64,000 nucleotides of DNA, taken from contig NZ_JQMQ01000004.1 in NCBI RefSeq assembly GCF_000744815.1, positions 830,343 to 894,342 of the forward strand. Reading direction: 5' to 3'. Below the pieces are notes generated by a model. That model saw only the letters and a list, made by a program, of their open reading frames with translations. It was not told the DNA's origin and made no database searches. Below are positions 25,394 through 33,877 of the stretch, one piece after another. The stretch's first letter is position 1. Each line of letters opens with the position of its first letter. The position numbers and the translations under genes were made by a program. The stretch is from Phaeacidiphilus oryzae TH49 (GTDB lineage Bacteria; Actinomycetota; Actinomycetes; Streptomycetales; Streptomycetaceae).

Positions 25394-26674
25394 TCAGTCC
25401 AGCAGGGACCGCCAGTGCCGCCAGAACGCGCGCATCTGCAGCTCGTCACTGGCCAGGCTGGGCTGTCCGGCGTGCTCGCGGTGCATCCCGCGGGAGATGT
25501 CCGACCAGGTCACGTCCGGGGCGGTACGCAGTCCGGCCTGGCAGGCCTCGCAGGCCTCGAGGTCGTCGGGGGTGGCCAGGCCCGCGGGGCCCTGGAAGGC
25601 GATGTAGCTGTCCAGCCGCCGGGCGCGCAGGTCCGGGTCCTCGCCCGCGGTCGCCAGGGACCACTGGTGGATCCTGGTGTGTCCCGCCGAGGTAGGGGTG
25701 ATCGTGCGGACGACGACGCCCATGATGTCGTTGATGATCAGGTTGGGGAACACCAGCAGGTTGCGGTCGGTGAGCCCGATCATCCGCGCGCGCTCGGGGC
25801 CGTGACGTTCCACCAGTTCCTGGTACTTCGCCTCGACCTGCGGGCGGTTGTGCTCGCCGAGGGCCGGGGTCCAGCGGGCCACGGGACGCGCCCACGGGCC
25901 GTGGACGCAGATGACCGCATGGCCGTTGCCCAGATCCAGCGCCTCGGTGGTGTCCTCGCGGTCGAGGGTGTTGCCTTCTCGCTCTTCGAGGTAGGTGAAG
26001 TACGTCTTGTGCAGCGGCAGCAGGTGGTAGCCGTCCAGGCTGTTCTCCACGAACAGCTTCCAGTTGGCGTCCATGGAGTATTCGTGGGCGCCGGGCACGA
26101 CCTCCAGGTCATCGGCCTGGTCGGCGACCAGGTCGAGGTAGTCGGCCGCTCCGGCCAGATACGTCCTGAGGTCGACGGCGCCGGGGTCGAAGCAGACGAA
26201 GTAGAACCCGCGGTAGCTGTCGACCTTGGGCGGCGAGAGGAGACCCATGGCGGCCCGGTCGAAGTGCTCTCCGTATCCCTCGCCGCCGGGTACGCCGTTC
26301 AGAGCGCCGGTGCTGTTGTAGGTCCAGGCGTGGTAGAAGCAGCTCATGCCGCGGGCGTTGCCCTCGGGGACGCGGCACACCAGCGCGCCGCGGTGGCGGC
26401 AGGAGTTGTACAGCACCCGCTTGGCCCCGTCGTGGCCGTGCCAGAAGATCAGCGGCCGGTTGCCGACATCGCGTGCCTTGAAATCGCCGGGCTTGGGGAT
26501 CTCCGACTCGTGGCCCACGTAGAGCCAGCATCGGCCGAACACCGTCGCCATCTCGCGCTCGAAGACGGCCTCGTCGATCAGTGTGGTCCGGTCGACGCGG
26601 AACGTGCCCGCCGCGACGTCTTCGACCACCCACTCCTTGGCGGAGGTGTGGGGCGAGTCGGTGCTGGGGGTCAT
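25394..26674 (-). CDS. Rieske ring-hydroxylating dioxygenase, alpha subunit
   Basis: 426 aa. The Rieske cluster ligands are Cys92, His94, Cys112 and His115 (CRHRG and CFYHAW). The mononuclear iron site is in ENSLDGYHLLPLHKT (His217, His222), with the bridging Asp214 just before it. It should insert O2 into an aromatic ring using electrons delivered by the ferredoxin and reductase encoded in the same region. ATG 26674, 34 bp after the beta subunit gene. Having beta before alpha is the reverse of the common order. Confidence 0.93.
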   Translation of the reverse strand: MTPSTDSPHTSAKEWVVEDVAAGTFRVDRTTLIDEAVFEREMATVFGRCWLYVGHESEIPKPGDFKARDVGNRPLIFWHGHDGAKRVLYNSCRHRGALVCRVPEGNARGMSCFYHAWTYNSTGALNGVPGGEGYGEHFDRAAMGLLSPPKVDSYRGFYFVCFDPGAVDLRTYLAGAADYLDLVADQADDLEVVPGAHEYSMDANWKLFVENSLDGYHLLPLHKTYFTYLEEREGNTLDREDTTEALDLGNGHAVICVHGPWARPVARWTPALGEHNRPQVEAKYQELVERHGPERARMIGLTDRNLLVFPNLIINDIMGVVVRTITPTSAGHTRIHQWSLATAGEDPDLRARRLDSYIAFQGPAGLATPDDLEACEACQAGLRTAPDVTWSDISRGMHREHAGQPSLASDELQMRAFWRHWRSLLD

Positions 26675-26707
26675 GGTCGACGCCTCCCTTGGTGCGGACG
26701 GGACAGG

Positions 26708-27262
26708 TCACAGCAGCACACTCAGCTGCCCCCCTGCCGATTCGATGCTGTGGTCGAGGGCCACCCGACGGCGCTTGATCAGCCACGGCAGGTCGCTGCC
26801 GGCAGCCGGGACGAGCAGGTGCTCGTAGACGCCGGCGTAGCGGTCGACGACTCCGCCGCGGACCCGGGTGACCTGGAAGACGCTGCGCGCCTCAAGGCCG
26901 TCCGGGGCCTGCCAGACGCGGACGTTGGTGATGTGGCGGCGGGTTCGGGAGCGGGGGCTCTCGGCATGGGCGTGCTTGCTCTTGAGCCGGTCGACTCGGC
27001 CGGCGAGGGTGTTCATGGAGTCGTGCACCAGGTGCAGGGTGGTCGCCGGGTCGGTGCTGAGATCTTCCGGCGTGGGGATGAGGTAGACGGCGTCCGGATG
27101 GAAGAGGCCCAGCCACTCGTCCAGGCGCCACTCGTCCAGCAGTGCGGCCTCGTCGAAGAGGAACTGGGAGACGGCACTGATGACCACGCTGTCGCGGACC
27201 CTGACGGCGTCGGCGGGAGTGGCGTGCCCGATCGTCGCGGGCGTGAGGCCGTTGGGGTTCAC
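26708..27262 (-). CDS. Rieske dioxygenase, beta subunit
   Basis: 184 aa NTF2-like fold typical of ring-hydroxylating dioxygenase beta chains: FLFDEAALLDEWRLDEWLGL, FHPDAVYLIP, then RRHITNVRV and the closing WLIKRRRVALDHS. It has no active site and stabilises the alpha subunit as an (alpha-beta)3 hexamer. Its ATG overlaps the stop of the alpha/beta hydrolase gene by 4 bp, so the two are translationally coupled. Confidence 0.9.
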   Translation of the reverse strand: MNPNGLTPATIGHATPADAVRVRDSVVISAVSQFLFDEAALLDEWRLDEWLGLFHPDAVYLIPTPEDLSTDPATTLHLVHDSMNTLAGRVDRLKSKHAHAESPRSRTRRHITNVRVWQAPDGLEARSVFQVTRVRGGVVDRYAGVYEHLLVPAAGSDLPWLIKRRRVALDHSIESAGGQLSVLL

Positions 27263-27999
27263 TGCGTCGACTCCTCGGATGCCTGCGCGTATTCGCGGCC
27301 CTGGTGTTCGGCCGTGAGCAGTTCGGCCAGCGTGGCGGGACGGGACCAGAAGGGGGAGTGGGAGGTGTGGAGGTGGGAGACGTGTGCGCCGAAGCGGGCC
27401 CTGGCGGCCTGAGCCGCCCAGTCACCGCGGACGGCCCGGTCCGCCTCGCACACGATGTACCGGGTCGGCGAGGGGACCTCCCCCCTCCAGGGAGTCTCCT
27501 CGCTCAGCACCGTGGCGGCCTGTGGCCGCAGCCGGGACGCCGCCTCGGCTGCGTCCTCGGGCGCGCAGTCGTGGTAGAAGAGGTCCGCGGCGACCTCCGG
27601 GGCCCAGAAGCTGCGGCCACGATCGTCCTTGAGCTGGTGCGGCAGGAAGTCGCGGTAGAACTCCTCGGCCATGGGCCGGGAGGTGGACAGCTGCTCCCGC
27701 CAGCTGGCTCCGGGAAGCGGCAAGAGACAGGACAGCAGCACCAGTTCACCCACCGGACGCCGTTCGGCGTACGCGGGGGCGATCAAACCCGCCATCGAGT
27801 GCGCGACCAGGACCGTGGAGCCCGGGTCGTCGACGCAGTCGTCGATGGCCCGCAGATACTCCTCGCTGTCTGCCGCCGGGTCGTCCGAGGGCAACTCCAC
27901 GGCGACGGCCCGGTGGCCGCGCGCCCGAAGTTCAGGCAGCACACGCTCCCAGCACCAGGCGCCGTGCCAGGCGCCGTGCACCAGGACGAACGTCCTCAT
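27259..27999 (-). CDS. Alpha/beta hydrolase (salicylate-esterase / hydroxynitrile-lyase type)
   Basis: 246 aa beginning MRTFVLVHGAWHGAWCWE, the oxyanion-side signature of the EstC / plant methyl-salicylate-esterase group. The nucleophile elbow is VAHSMAG and the late His is in SHLHTSHSPFW. It lacks the GNSMGG signature of meta-cleavage C-C hydrolases, so it more likely opens an ester of the incoming substrate or of an intermediate. Four-base ATGA overlaps join it to the tautomerase gene before it and the Rieske beta gene after it. Confidence 0.85.
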   Translation of the reverse strand: MRTFVLVHGAWHGAWCWERVLPELRARGHRAVAVELPSDDPAADSEEYLRAIDDCVDDPGSTVLVAHSMAGLIAPAYAERRPVGELVLLSCLLPLPGASWREQLSTSRPMAEEFYRDFLPHQLKDDRGRSFWAPEVAADLFYHDCAPEDAAEAASRLRPQAATVLSEETPWRGEVPSPTRYIVCEADRAVRGDWAAQAARARFGAHVSHLHTSHSPFWSRPATLAELLTAEHQGREYAQASEESTQ

Positions 28000-28214
28000 G
28001 ACGTGGTCCGGTCGGCGGCCGCGGCAGCCTGCTTGTCGGCCAGGATCGTGCCCCCGGCGATGACCTCGCCCGCATCGACCTCGACGAGCCACACGCGCAC
28101 CGCGGCCTCCGGGGTGCCGGTGGCACGCGCAGCGGCCGCGGACACCTCGTGCAGCAGGTCTCGCTTCTGGTCCGCGGTGCGGCCCTTGGCCATGGTGATC
28201 TGGATGAACGGCAT
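27996..28214 (-). CDS. 4-oxalocrotonate tautomerase-family enzyme
   Basis: 72 aa. The protein starts Met-Pro (MPFIQITMAKGRTADQKRDLL), so after Met removal Pro1 is the catalytic base of the family. It would convert 2-hydroxymuconate to 2-oxo-3-hexenedioate in the oxidative branch of meta-cleavage. Slightly longer than the classic 62-residue enzyme because of an Ala-rich tail. It overlaps the hydrolase start by 4 bp. Confidence 0.88.
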   Translation of the reverse strand: MPFIQITMAKGRTADQKRDLLHEVSAAAARATGTPEAAVRVWLVEVDAGEVIAGGTILADKQAAAAADRTTS

Positions 28215-28241
28215 TGATCGAGTCCTTTCTGAGAGCCCCGG

Positions 28242-29041
28242 TTACCGGGCGCGCACGCTGACGCTGCCCAGACGGGCGAAGTCGGCACTGATGCAGTCGC
28301 CGGACCGCAGCGGCACCGCGGCGGTCAGACCTCCCGACAGCACCAGCCATCCGGGCTTGAGTGAGCCCCCGCGCCGGCCGGCCGCATTGGCCATCCACGC
28401 CACGGCCTGAGCGGGATCGCCGCAGACCGCGGCGCCGGCCGCGGTGGCCACCTGCTTGCCGTTGACCTCCAGGACACAGCCCAGCAGGGAGAGGTCCTTG
28501 GGAGGATCGACGAACTCATTGCCGAGGACGAACAGCGCGGAGGAGGCGTTGTCGGCGACCGCGTCCTGGAGGGTGAACTTGAACGCCTGGTAGCGGCTGT
28601 CGATGATCTCCAGGCCGGCGCAGACCGAAGAGGTCGCGTCCAGGACGTCACCAGCGGTGATGCCCGGGCCCGCCAGTTCCTCCTTGAGGACGAAGACGAT
28701 CTCCGGTTCCACCCGGGGTGGATCAGCCCGGACAGGTCCACCGGCGTCGTGGCGTCGTGCAGCATCCCCGAGGTGACGAACGCGTACAGGGGGTTGTCCA
28801 CGTTCATGTCGATCTGTTTGGCCCGTGAGGTCAGACCGAGCTTGCCGCCGATGATCCGCTCGCCGCGGCCCTCCTTGGTCCGCAGCACCTCGCTCTGGAC
28901 CCGGTAGGCATCCTCGACGCTCAACTCCGCGTCCTGGCTCAGCGGCAGGATGTCGGTTCGCGCGTCCTCGGCGGCGATCAGGCGTGCGGCCAGGTCCTCG
29001 ATGTCCACCGCGGTCGTCCCGTCCTGCGGATCGCTGCTCAT
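28242..29041 (-). CDS. 4-oxalocrotonate decarboxylase / 2-oxopentenoate hydratase family, frameshifted
   Basis: The N-terminal 110 residues (VDIEDLAARLIAAEDARTD, IIGGKLGLTSRAKQ, AFVTSGML) are in one frame from ATG 29041, the rest (RVEPEIVFVLKEEL, GLEIIDSRY, ADNASS, GDCISADFARLG) in another. The break is at about 28717-28722, where CACCCCGGG needs one more C to read HPRVEPE as in its paralogues. Without a sequence error the gene is dead. The metal-binding ExE of the family is in EPEI. ATG 29041 overlaps the preceding hydratase stop. With the tautomerase it would complete decarboxylation of oxalocrotonate. Confidence 0.85.
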
Positions 29042-29820
29042 GCGAACACCACTCCCACCGAGCCGATCTGTCCGAAGTCCGCGCGTACGTGGTCGCCGGG
29101 GGAGACCGGCAGGGCACGGGTGCAGCTGCCGGGAAGCACGACGGCTCCCTCCTCGAGGGTGACGTCGAACTCGCCCAGCTTGTTGGCCAGCCAGGCAACC
29201 GCCGAGACGGGGTTGCCCAGGGCGGCGCCGGTGGCGCCGGTCTCGGCGATCTCGCCGTTACGGCGCAGCACCACCCCGAGCAGCCGGGGGTCGATGTCGC
29301 CGAGGTCGGTGGCCGTACCGCCCAGCACCACGCGGGCCGAGGAGGCGTTGTCCGCGATGGAGTCGTAGACGGTGATCTCCCAGTCCTGGATCCGGGAGTC
29401 GATGATCTCCAGGCTCGGTGCCACGAACGCGGTGGCTCGCAGCACATCGGCCACGGTCACTCCCGGGCCGCTCAGCGGCCGGTCGAGCACGAAGGCGAGT
29501 TCGGGCTCCACACGGGGTGCCAGGAGGCTGCCCGCGGGAATCTCGGTGCCTTCGAGGAGGAACATGTCGTCGAGCAGCACCCCGTAGTCGGGTTCTGAGA
29601 CCCCGAACTGTTCGCGCATGACGCCGGCCGTCAGGCCCACCTTGTGGCCGCGCGCCTTGGCGCCGCCGGCGACGCGGTCGGCGATCACCAGGCGCTGCAC
29701 CGCGTACGCGGCCGGGATGTCCAGACCGTCGTAGGTCTGGGTGAGCGGCTTGATGGGCCGGCGGTCCCGCTCGGCTTCGGTGAGCCGGCGGGCGGCCTCC
29801 TGTAGCTGGTTCTTATGCAT
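29038..29820 (-). CDS. 2-oxopent-4-enoate hydratase / oxalocrotonate decarboxylase family
   Basis: 260 aa, intact paralogue of the following gene: HKVGLTAGVMREQFG, LAPRVEPELAFVLDRPL, LEIIDSRIQDW, DNASSARVVLGG and GDHVRADFGQIG. These proteins need Mg2+ or Mn2+ held by the Glu residues of EPE. Hydratase and decarboxylase often work as a complex in meta-cleavage pathways, which fits two adjacent paralogues. ATG 29820 follows GGAGAGAC. ATGA overlap with the next gene. Confidence 0.88.
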   Translation of the reverse strand: MHKNQLQEAARRLTEAERDRRPIKPLTQTYDGLDIPAAYAVQRLVIADRVAGGAKARGHKVGLTAGVMREQFGVSEPDYGVLLDDMFLLEGTEIPAGSLLAPRVEPELAFVLDRPLSGPGVTVADVLRATAFVAPSLEIIDSRIQDWEITVYDSIADNASSARVVLGGTATDLGDIDPRLLGVVLRRNGEIAETGATGAALGNPVSAVAWLANKLGEFDVTLEEGAVVLPGSCTRALPVSPGDHVRADFGQIGSVGVVFA

Positions 29821-29929
29821 GCTGGGAGTCTCTCCAGGGCTGTGAGCAGGAACAATGCAGTCGGTCCACCGGATGGACCGGTGTCGGTGTCGGCATGGCA
29901 CAGCGGTGCCGCACCGGCGGGGGAGCGGG

Positions 29930-30928
29930 CTAACGGGGCTGGTCGGTGGAGTGTCCGGGAAAGAGGGAGGCTCCAGGGTCGATCAGCGTCATGGCGTTGT
30001 TCACGGCGGTGGCCGCCTCGCCGAAGCCCACGGCGATCAGCCGGACCTTGCCCGGGTACTCGGTCACGTCACCGGCGGCGAAGACCCCCGGCAGGTTGGT
30101 CGCCATGGTGGTGTCCACCAGGATGTGCCGGTCGCGCAGTTGGACGCCCCACTGGGCAAGGGGGCCCAGATCGGCGACGAAGCCGAGAGCGGCGACCAGG
30201 CTCTGGCACTTGAGCAGGCGTTCGTTGCCCTGCTTGTCGGCGACTCGTACGTGTTCCAGCCTGTCTCTCCCGCCGGCTTCCACGATCTCGTGGTCGGTCA
30301 GCACCTCTATGGACGGCGAGGCGGTCATCCGGGCGACGCTGTGTTCGTGGGCGCGGAAGCGGGCCCGGCGGTGCACCAGGGTGACCGACCTGGCCACGCC
30401 GTCGAGGAGCAGGGCCCAGTCCACCGCGCTGTCCCCGCCGCCCACGATGACGACGTCCTGGTCGGCGAGGTCTTGCGGGCGCGGCACGAAGTACATCAGG
30501 CCGCGGTCCTCGTAGGAGGCGCCGGCCGGCAGCCGGCGCGGGGTGAAGGTACCCACCCCCGCTGTGAGGATCACGGCGCGGCAGGTGACGCGTTCGCCCG
30601 CCGAGGTGGCCAGCGTCAGCGATCCGCCGTCGCCGCGGTGCAGTTCGGTCGCCTGCTGCCCGAGGAGATAGACGGGCTCGAACGGCGCGGCCTGACGCGT
30701 CAGGCCGTCGATGAGGTCCCGACCGCGCACCGAGGGGAAGCCCGCGACGTCGTAGATGGGCTTCTCCGGGTACATCGCCATGACCTGCCCGCCCGGCTGG
30801 GGGAGCGAATCGACCACGGCCACGCGCAGTCCGCGAAATCCTCCGTAGTAGGCGGCGAACAGCCCGGCGGGTCCCGCACCGACGATGACGAGATCGACCT
30901 CGCGGTCCCGGGCGGAAGGGTCAGCCAT
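29930..30928 (-). CDS. Thioredoxin-reductase-like ferredoxin/flavodoxin NADP+ reductase (FNR type 2)
   Basis: 332 aa flavoprotein: FAD motif GAGPAGLFAAYYGG, NADP motif GGGDSAVDWA, and AAGDVTEYPGK near the end. The redox-active CxxC of thioredoxin reductase is absent, as in type 2 ferredoxin-NADP reductases. It probably passes NAD(P)H electrons to the ferredoxin at 36 kb and on to the Rieske oxygenase. ATG 30928 has GGAG 6 bp upstream. Between the ALDH and hydratase genes. Confidence 0.88.
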   Translation of the reverse strand: MADPSARDREVDLVIVGAGPAGLFAAYYGGFRGLRVAVVDSLPQPGGQVMAMYPEKPIYDVAGFPSVRGRDLIDGLTRQAAPFEPVYLLGQQATELHRGDGGSLTLATSAGERVTCRAVILTAGVGTFTPRRLPAGASYEDRGLMYFVPRPQDLADQDVVIVGGGDSAVDWALLLDGVARSVTLVHRRARFRAHEHSVARMTASPSIEVLTDHEIVEAGGRDRLEHVRVADKQGNERLLKCQSLVAALGFVADLGPLAQWGVQLRDRHILVDTTMATNLPGVFAAGDVTEYPGKVRLIAVGFGEAATAVNNAMTLIDPGASLFPGHSTDQPR

Positions 30929-31083
30929 CACGCACTCCTAGCTTCGTTGCTGTCACGTCAGAGTTCCGAGCGGATGCCCACCGGGACAACGCGGTCGATC
31001 CATTGGGTGGGCCGTTGCCGCGCGTCGCCATGGGAGACGCTCCGCGGCCGCCGGCGGGGAAGGGCGCAGCCGCGCCGTGGTTC

Positions 31084-32538
31084 TCAGTGGAAGATGGACT
31101 TCGGCTCCTGGTACCAGGCCATGGCCTGCGGGCCGAGCTCCCGGCCGATGCCGCTGTGCTTCACCCCGCCGAACGGCGCTCCCGGATCGGGGAGGTAGCC
31201 GTTGATGCCGACGGAGCCCGTGCGGATACGCCGGGCAATGGTGTGCGCGCGGTCGGGGTCGGCGCTCCAGACCGTGCCGGCCAGACCGTAGGGGGAGTCG
31301 TTGGCGATGCGGACAGCCTCGTCCTCATCGTCGTAGGGGATGACGCACAGCACCGGTCCGAAGATCTCCTCCCGGGCCACCCGGCTGCGGTTGTCGACAT
31401 CGGCGAAGACCGTCGGTTCGACGAACCAGCCCTTGTCCAGCCCCGGCGGGCGGCCGCCACCGGCGACGAGACGGGCCCCCTCGGCCTTGGCCTGTTCGAT
31501 GCAGCTCTCCACCCGATCCCGCTGGGCCCGGCTGATCACGGGCCCCACCTGGGTATCGGCCGCCAGCGCGTGGCCGATGCGCAGCGAGGAGGCAAGGTCG
31601 GCGAAGACCCCCACGACCTGGTCGTACCGGGACCGGGGGGCCAGGATGCGCGTGCTGAGGAAACAGGTCTGGCCGTTGTTCAGGAAGGTGGCCTGGAACA
31701 GTCGCTCGCCCATGGTGGCCAGGTCCAGGTCGGCGTCGTCGAGGACGATCGCGGCGGACTTCCCGCCCAGTTCGAGCGTGAGCGGGCGGAGCAGCGGTGC
31801 GCAGATCCCGGCGATGCGCCGGCCCACGGTGGTGGAACCGGTGAAGGCGACGGCGTCGATTCCGGGATGGCCCACCAGGTAGGCGGCGGTGTCCGCGGAT
31901 GTCGGGAGGAGGTTGAGGACTCCGGGCGGCAACCCGGCCTCCGCGGCGGCGTCCATCAGGTGGAAGGCGTCAAGGAGAGTGCTGGGCGAGGGCTTGAGGA
32001 TCACGCTGCAGCCCGCCGCCAGCGCGGGAGCGTACTTGGTGGCGGCGAGGCTTTGCGGGAAGTTCGACGGCGGTATCGCCGCCACCACACCGACGGGTTC
32101 CCTCCGCACCGTCGTGGTGCCGGCGACCAGATGGGGGCGGGTCTCCTCCGTCGGCGTGGTGCGGGCCAGCTCCGCGTAGTACCGGACGATCGCGCCGGTC
32201 AGCCCCGACTCGATCTGGCGGGAGACGCTGATGGGCATTCCGTTTTGGGATGAGACGGCACTGGCGATGTGCTCGCTGCGGCGCTGCAACGCGTCGGCGA
32301 GCCGGTCCAGGGCGTCGCCCCGTTGCCGCGGCTCCCAATGAGCCCAGCCGTCGGGTGCGTCGAAGGCTCCGCGCGCGGCTCGGACGGCGGCGTCCACATC
32401 TGCCGGGGCAGCCAGCGCGACGGTGCCCAGGCTCTCCTCCGTACTGGGGCACACCAGGGTGGTCTGCTCCGGCTGACGGTTATTCAGGGGCGCTGCCCAG
32501 CGCCCGTCGAGGTATAGCGACTCCGTTGTCTCCACCAC
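31084..32538 (-). CDS. Aldehyde dehydrogenase, first gene of the catabolic operon
   Basis: 484 aa. AAIPPSNFPQSLAATKYAP, FTGSTTVGRR, LELGGKSAAIVLDD (general base Glu) and the catalytic Cys in GQTCFLS are seen, with a normal end (GGVKHSGIGRELG). The cofactor motif reads PPSNFP in place of the common PWNFP. GTG 32538 follows AGGAGAAG. As promoter-proximal gene of the minus-strand operon it is divergent from the hydratase-family gene at 32.9 kb. Confidence 0.88.
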   Translation of the reverse strand: MVETTESLYLDGRWAAPLNNRQPEQTTLVCPSTEESLGTVALAAPADVDAAVRAARGAFDAPDGWAHWEPRQRGDALDRLADALQRRSEHIASAVSSQNGMPISVSRQIESGLTGAIVRYYAELARTTPTEETRPHLVAGTTTVRREPVGVVAAIPPSNFPQSLAATKYAPALAAGCSVILKPSPSTLLDAFHLMDAAAEAGLPPGVLNLLPTSADTAAYLVGHPGIDAVAFTGSTTVGRRIAGICAPLLRPLTLELGGKSAAIVLDDADLDLATMGERLFQATFLNNGQTCFLSTRILAPRSRYDQVVGVFADLASSLRIGHALAADTQVGPVISRAQRDRVESCIEQAKAEGARLVAGGGRPPGLDKGWFVEPTVFADVDNRSRVAREEIFGPVLCVIPYDDEDEAVRIANDSPYGLAGTVWSADPDRAHTIARRIRTGSVGINGYLPDPGAPFGGVKHSGIGRELGPQAMAWYQEPKSIFH

Positions 32539-32918
32539 AGGGTCTTCTCCTGAGAACGGCGGGCGCGGCATTGCACCCGCGTGGTCGGCGGCGGCGTCCC
32601 GTGCTGCCGGCCGGGGATACGTGCGGTGATCGGTGCGGTGATCGGTGCGGCGGGGCCGGGGATCCAGGTGCCGGAGCACGGCGAGCAGATCCGATCGGCG
32701 CTCCCTGGATGTCCCACAGCGCGGCCCCCGAAGTCCGATGCACGCGAGATGCGTTGCGAACCCGTGCTGATCCTCCGCGCTGCGTTGCCTCACCTTCCGG
32801 GAGCGGGCGAGTCGGAACAAGGTCATCGGTTCACTGCCTGGACCGCCGGCCTTCCCGACGGTCCCTTGGGTGCGCAGGCTGGGCATGCCATCCCTGGAAG
32901 GGCGAGTGAAGAGAGTCA
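32539..32918. promoter_or_regulatory. Divergent promoter region of the catabolic genes
   Basis: 380 bp between two divergent starts, with no gene in either strand. It contains a 12-bp direct repeat (32621-32650). It must hold the operon's main promoter and is the likely place for IclR binding; no clear -10/-35 pair could be fixed by eye. Confidence 0.55.
32621..32650. repeat. 12-bp direct repeat GTGCGGTGATCG, 2.5 copies
   Basis: Two full and one half copy in direct order, in the middle of the divergent promoter region. The period is near one helical turn, which would suit a regulator array, but slippage is equally possible. Confidence 0.6.
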
Positions 32919-33797
32919 GTGAACGCCATGGCTTCTGCAAGACGTACAACCCCCGCGGCGCCCGCTGTCCCGGCCGCCGGCGCGGCACGAGAGGACAGTT
33001 GGGCCGAGGAACGGGCGGCGCGGCTCGTGGCGGCCCGTCGCAGGCGGGTGTTGCTGGATCCGATCTCCGACAGGGAGCCGCTCGACCTGCGTGACGCCTA
33101 CCGGATCCAGCGGAAGGTGAACGAGAGTCGCCTGCGCGAGGGCGAGAAGCCCGCCGGGTTCAAGCTCGGATACACCTCCAAGCCGATGCGGGAGCAGATG
33201 GGCGTCGCTGCGCCCAACTACGGTCCCCTCACCGACCGGATGCTGGTGCCCAACGACAGCGCCACGGACCCTGCTCTGCTGCAGCCCCGTGTCGAGCCGG
33301 AAGTCGGGCTCGTCCTGGGCCTGCCGCTGGCCGGCCGGATCACCCGCCCTGACGCGTTGAACGCGGTGAAGCATGCGGTGGCCTGCCTTGAGGTGGTCGA
33401 CTCCCTATGGGCCGGCTACCGGTTCACCGCCGAGGACAACACCGCGGACGGCTCGTCGGCGGCGCAAGTCGTCGTCGGCCCGCGTCTGCCGGCCTTGCGG
33501 CACGGCTTGGTGAACACCGGCGTCGTCCTCCACCGCAACGGGGTGATGGTGGCGACCTCGGCGGCCGCAGCCGCCTCCGGAAACCCGATCGACTCGCTGG
33601 TATGGCTCGTCCACCGACTTCACCAGGAAGGTGCCGGGTTGGAGGCGGGGATGCTGGTGATCACCGGTGGGCTGACCTCGGCCGTGGAACTGGCCCCGGG
33701 CGACGTGGTGGAGGCGGAGTTCCCGTCCGGGTGCAGGGTGGGCGTCCGGCGACTGCCTCATACCCGCAACGCCACACGCGGCGATGTCCGGGGCTGA
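32919..33797 (+). CDS. Hydratase/decarboxylase-family protein (fumarylacetoacetase C-terminal fold)
   Basis: 292 aa, third member of this family in the cluster and the only catabolic gene on the plus strand. GFKLGYTSKPMREQMGV, LQPRVEPEVGLVLGLPLAG and GDVVEAEFPSGCRVGV are conserved; the segment after 'CLEVVDS' reads LWAGYRFTAEDNTADGSSA, unlike the other two. It has a 35-residue Ala/Pro-rich leader. GTG 32919 or ATG 32928 could be the start. It may replace the frameshifted paralogue's function or act on a different dienoate. Confidence 0.85.
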   Translation: MNAMASARRTTPAAPAVPAAGAAREDSWAEERAARLVAARRRRVLLDPISDREPLDLRDAYRIQRKVNESRLREGEKPAGFKLGYTSKPMREQMGVAAPNYGPLTDRMLVPNDSATDPALLQPRVEPEVGLVLGLPLAGRITRPDALNAVKHAVACLEVVDSLWAGYRFTAEDNTADGSSAAQVVVGPRLPALRHGLVNTGVVLHRNGVMVATSAAAAASGNPIDSLVWLVHRLHQEGAGLEAGMLVITGGLTSAVELAPGDVVEAEFPSGCRVGVRRLPHTRNATRGDVRG

Positions 33798-33877
33798 GCG
33801 CTCGTCGCGTGGCCGGCCTGCCGGCGGTGCACGCCACGCCCGGCCTGGACGGAAGTCGCCCGGCCGGGCCGGCGCGG

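Noticed and set aside
25064..27412. 782-codon plus-strand frame
   Set aside because: Antisense to LigB, Rieske alpha and Rieske beta genes, all firmly identified.
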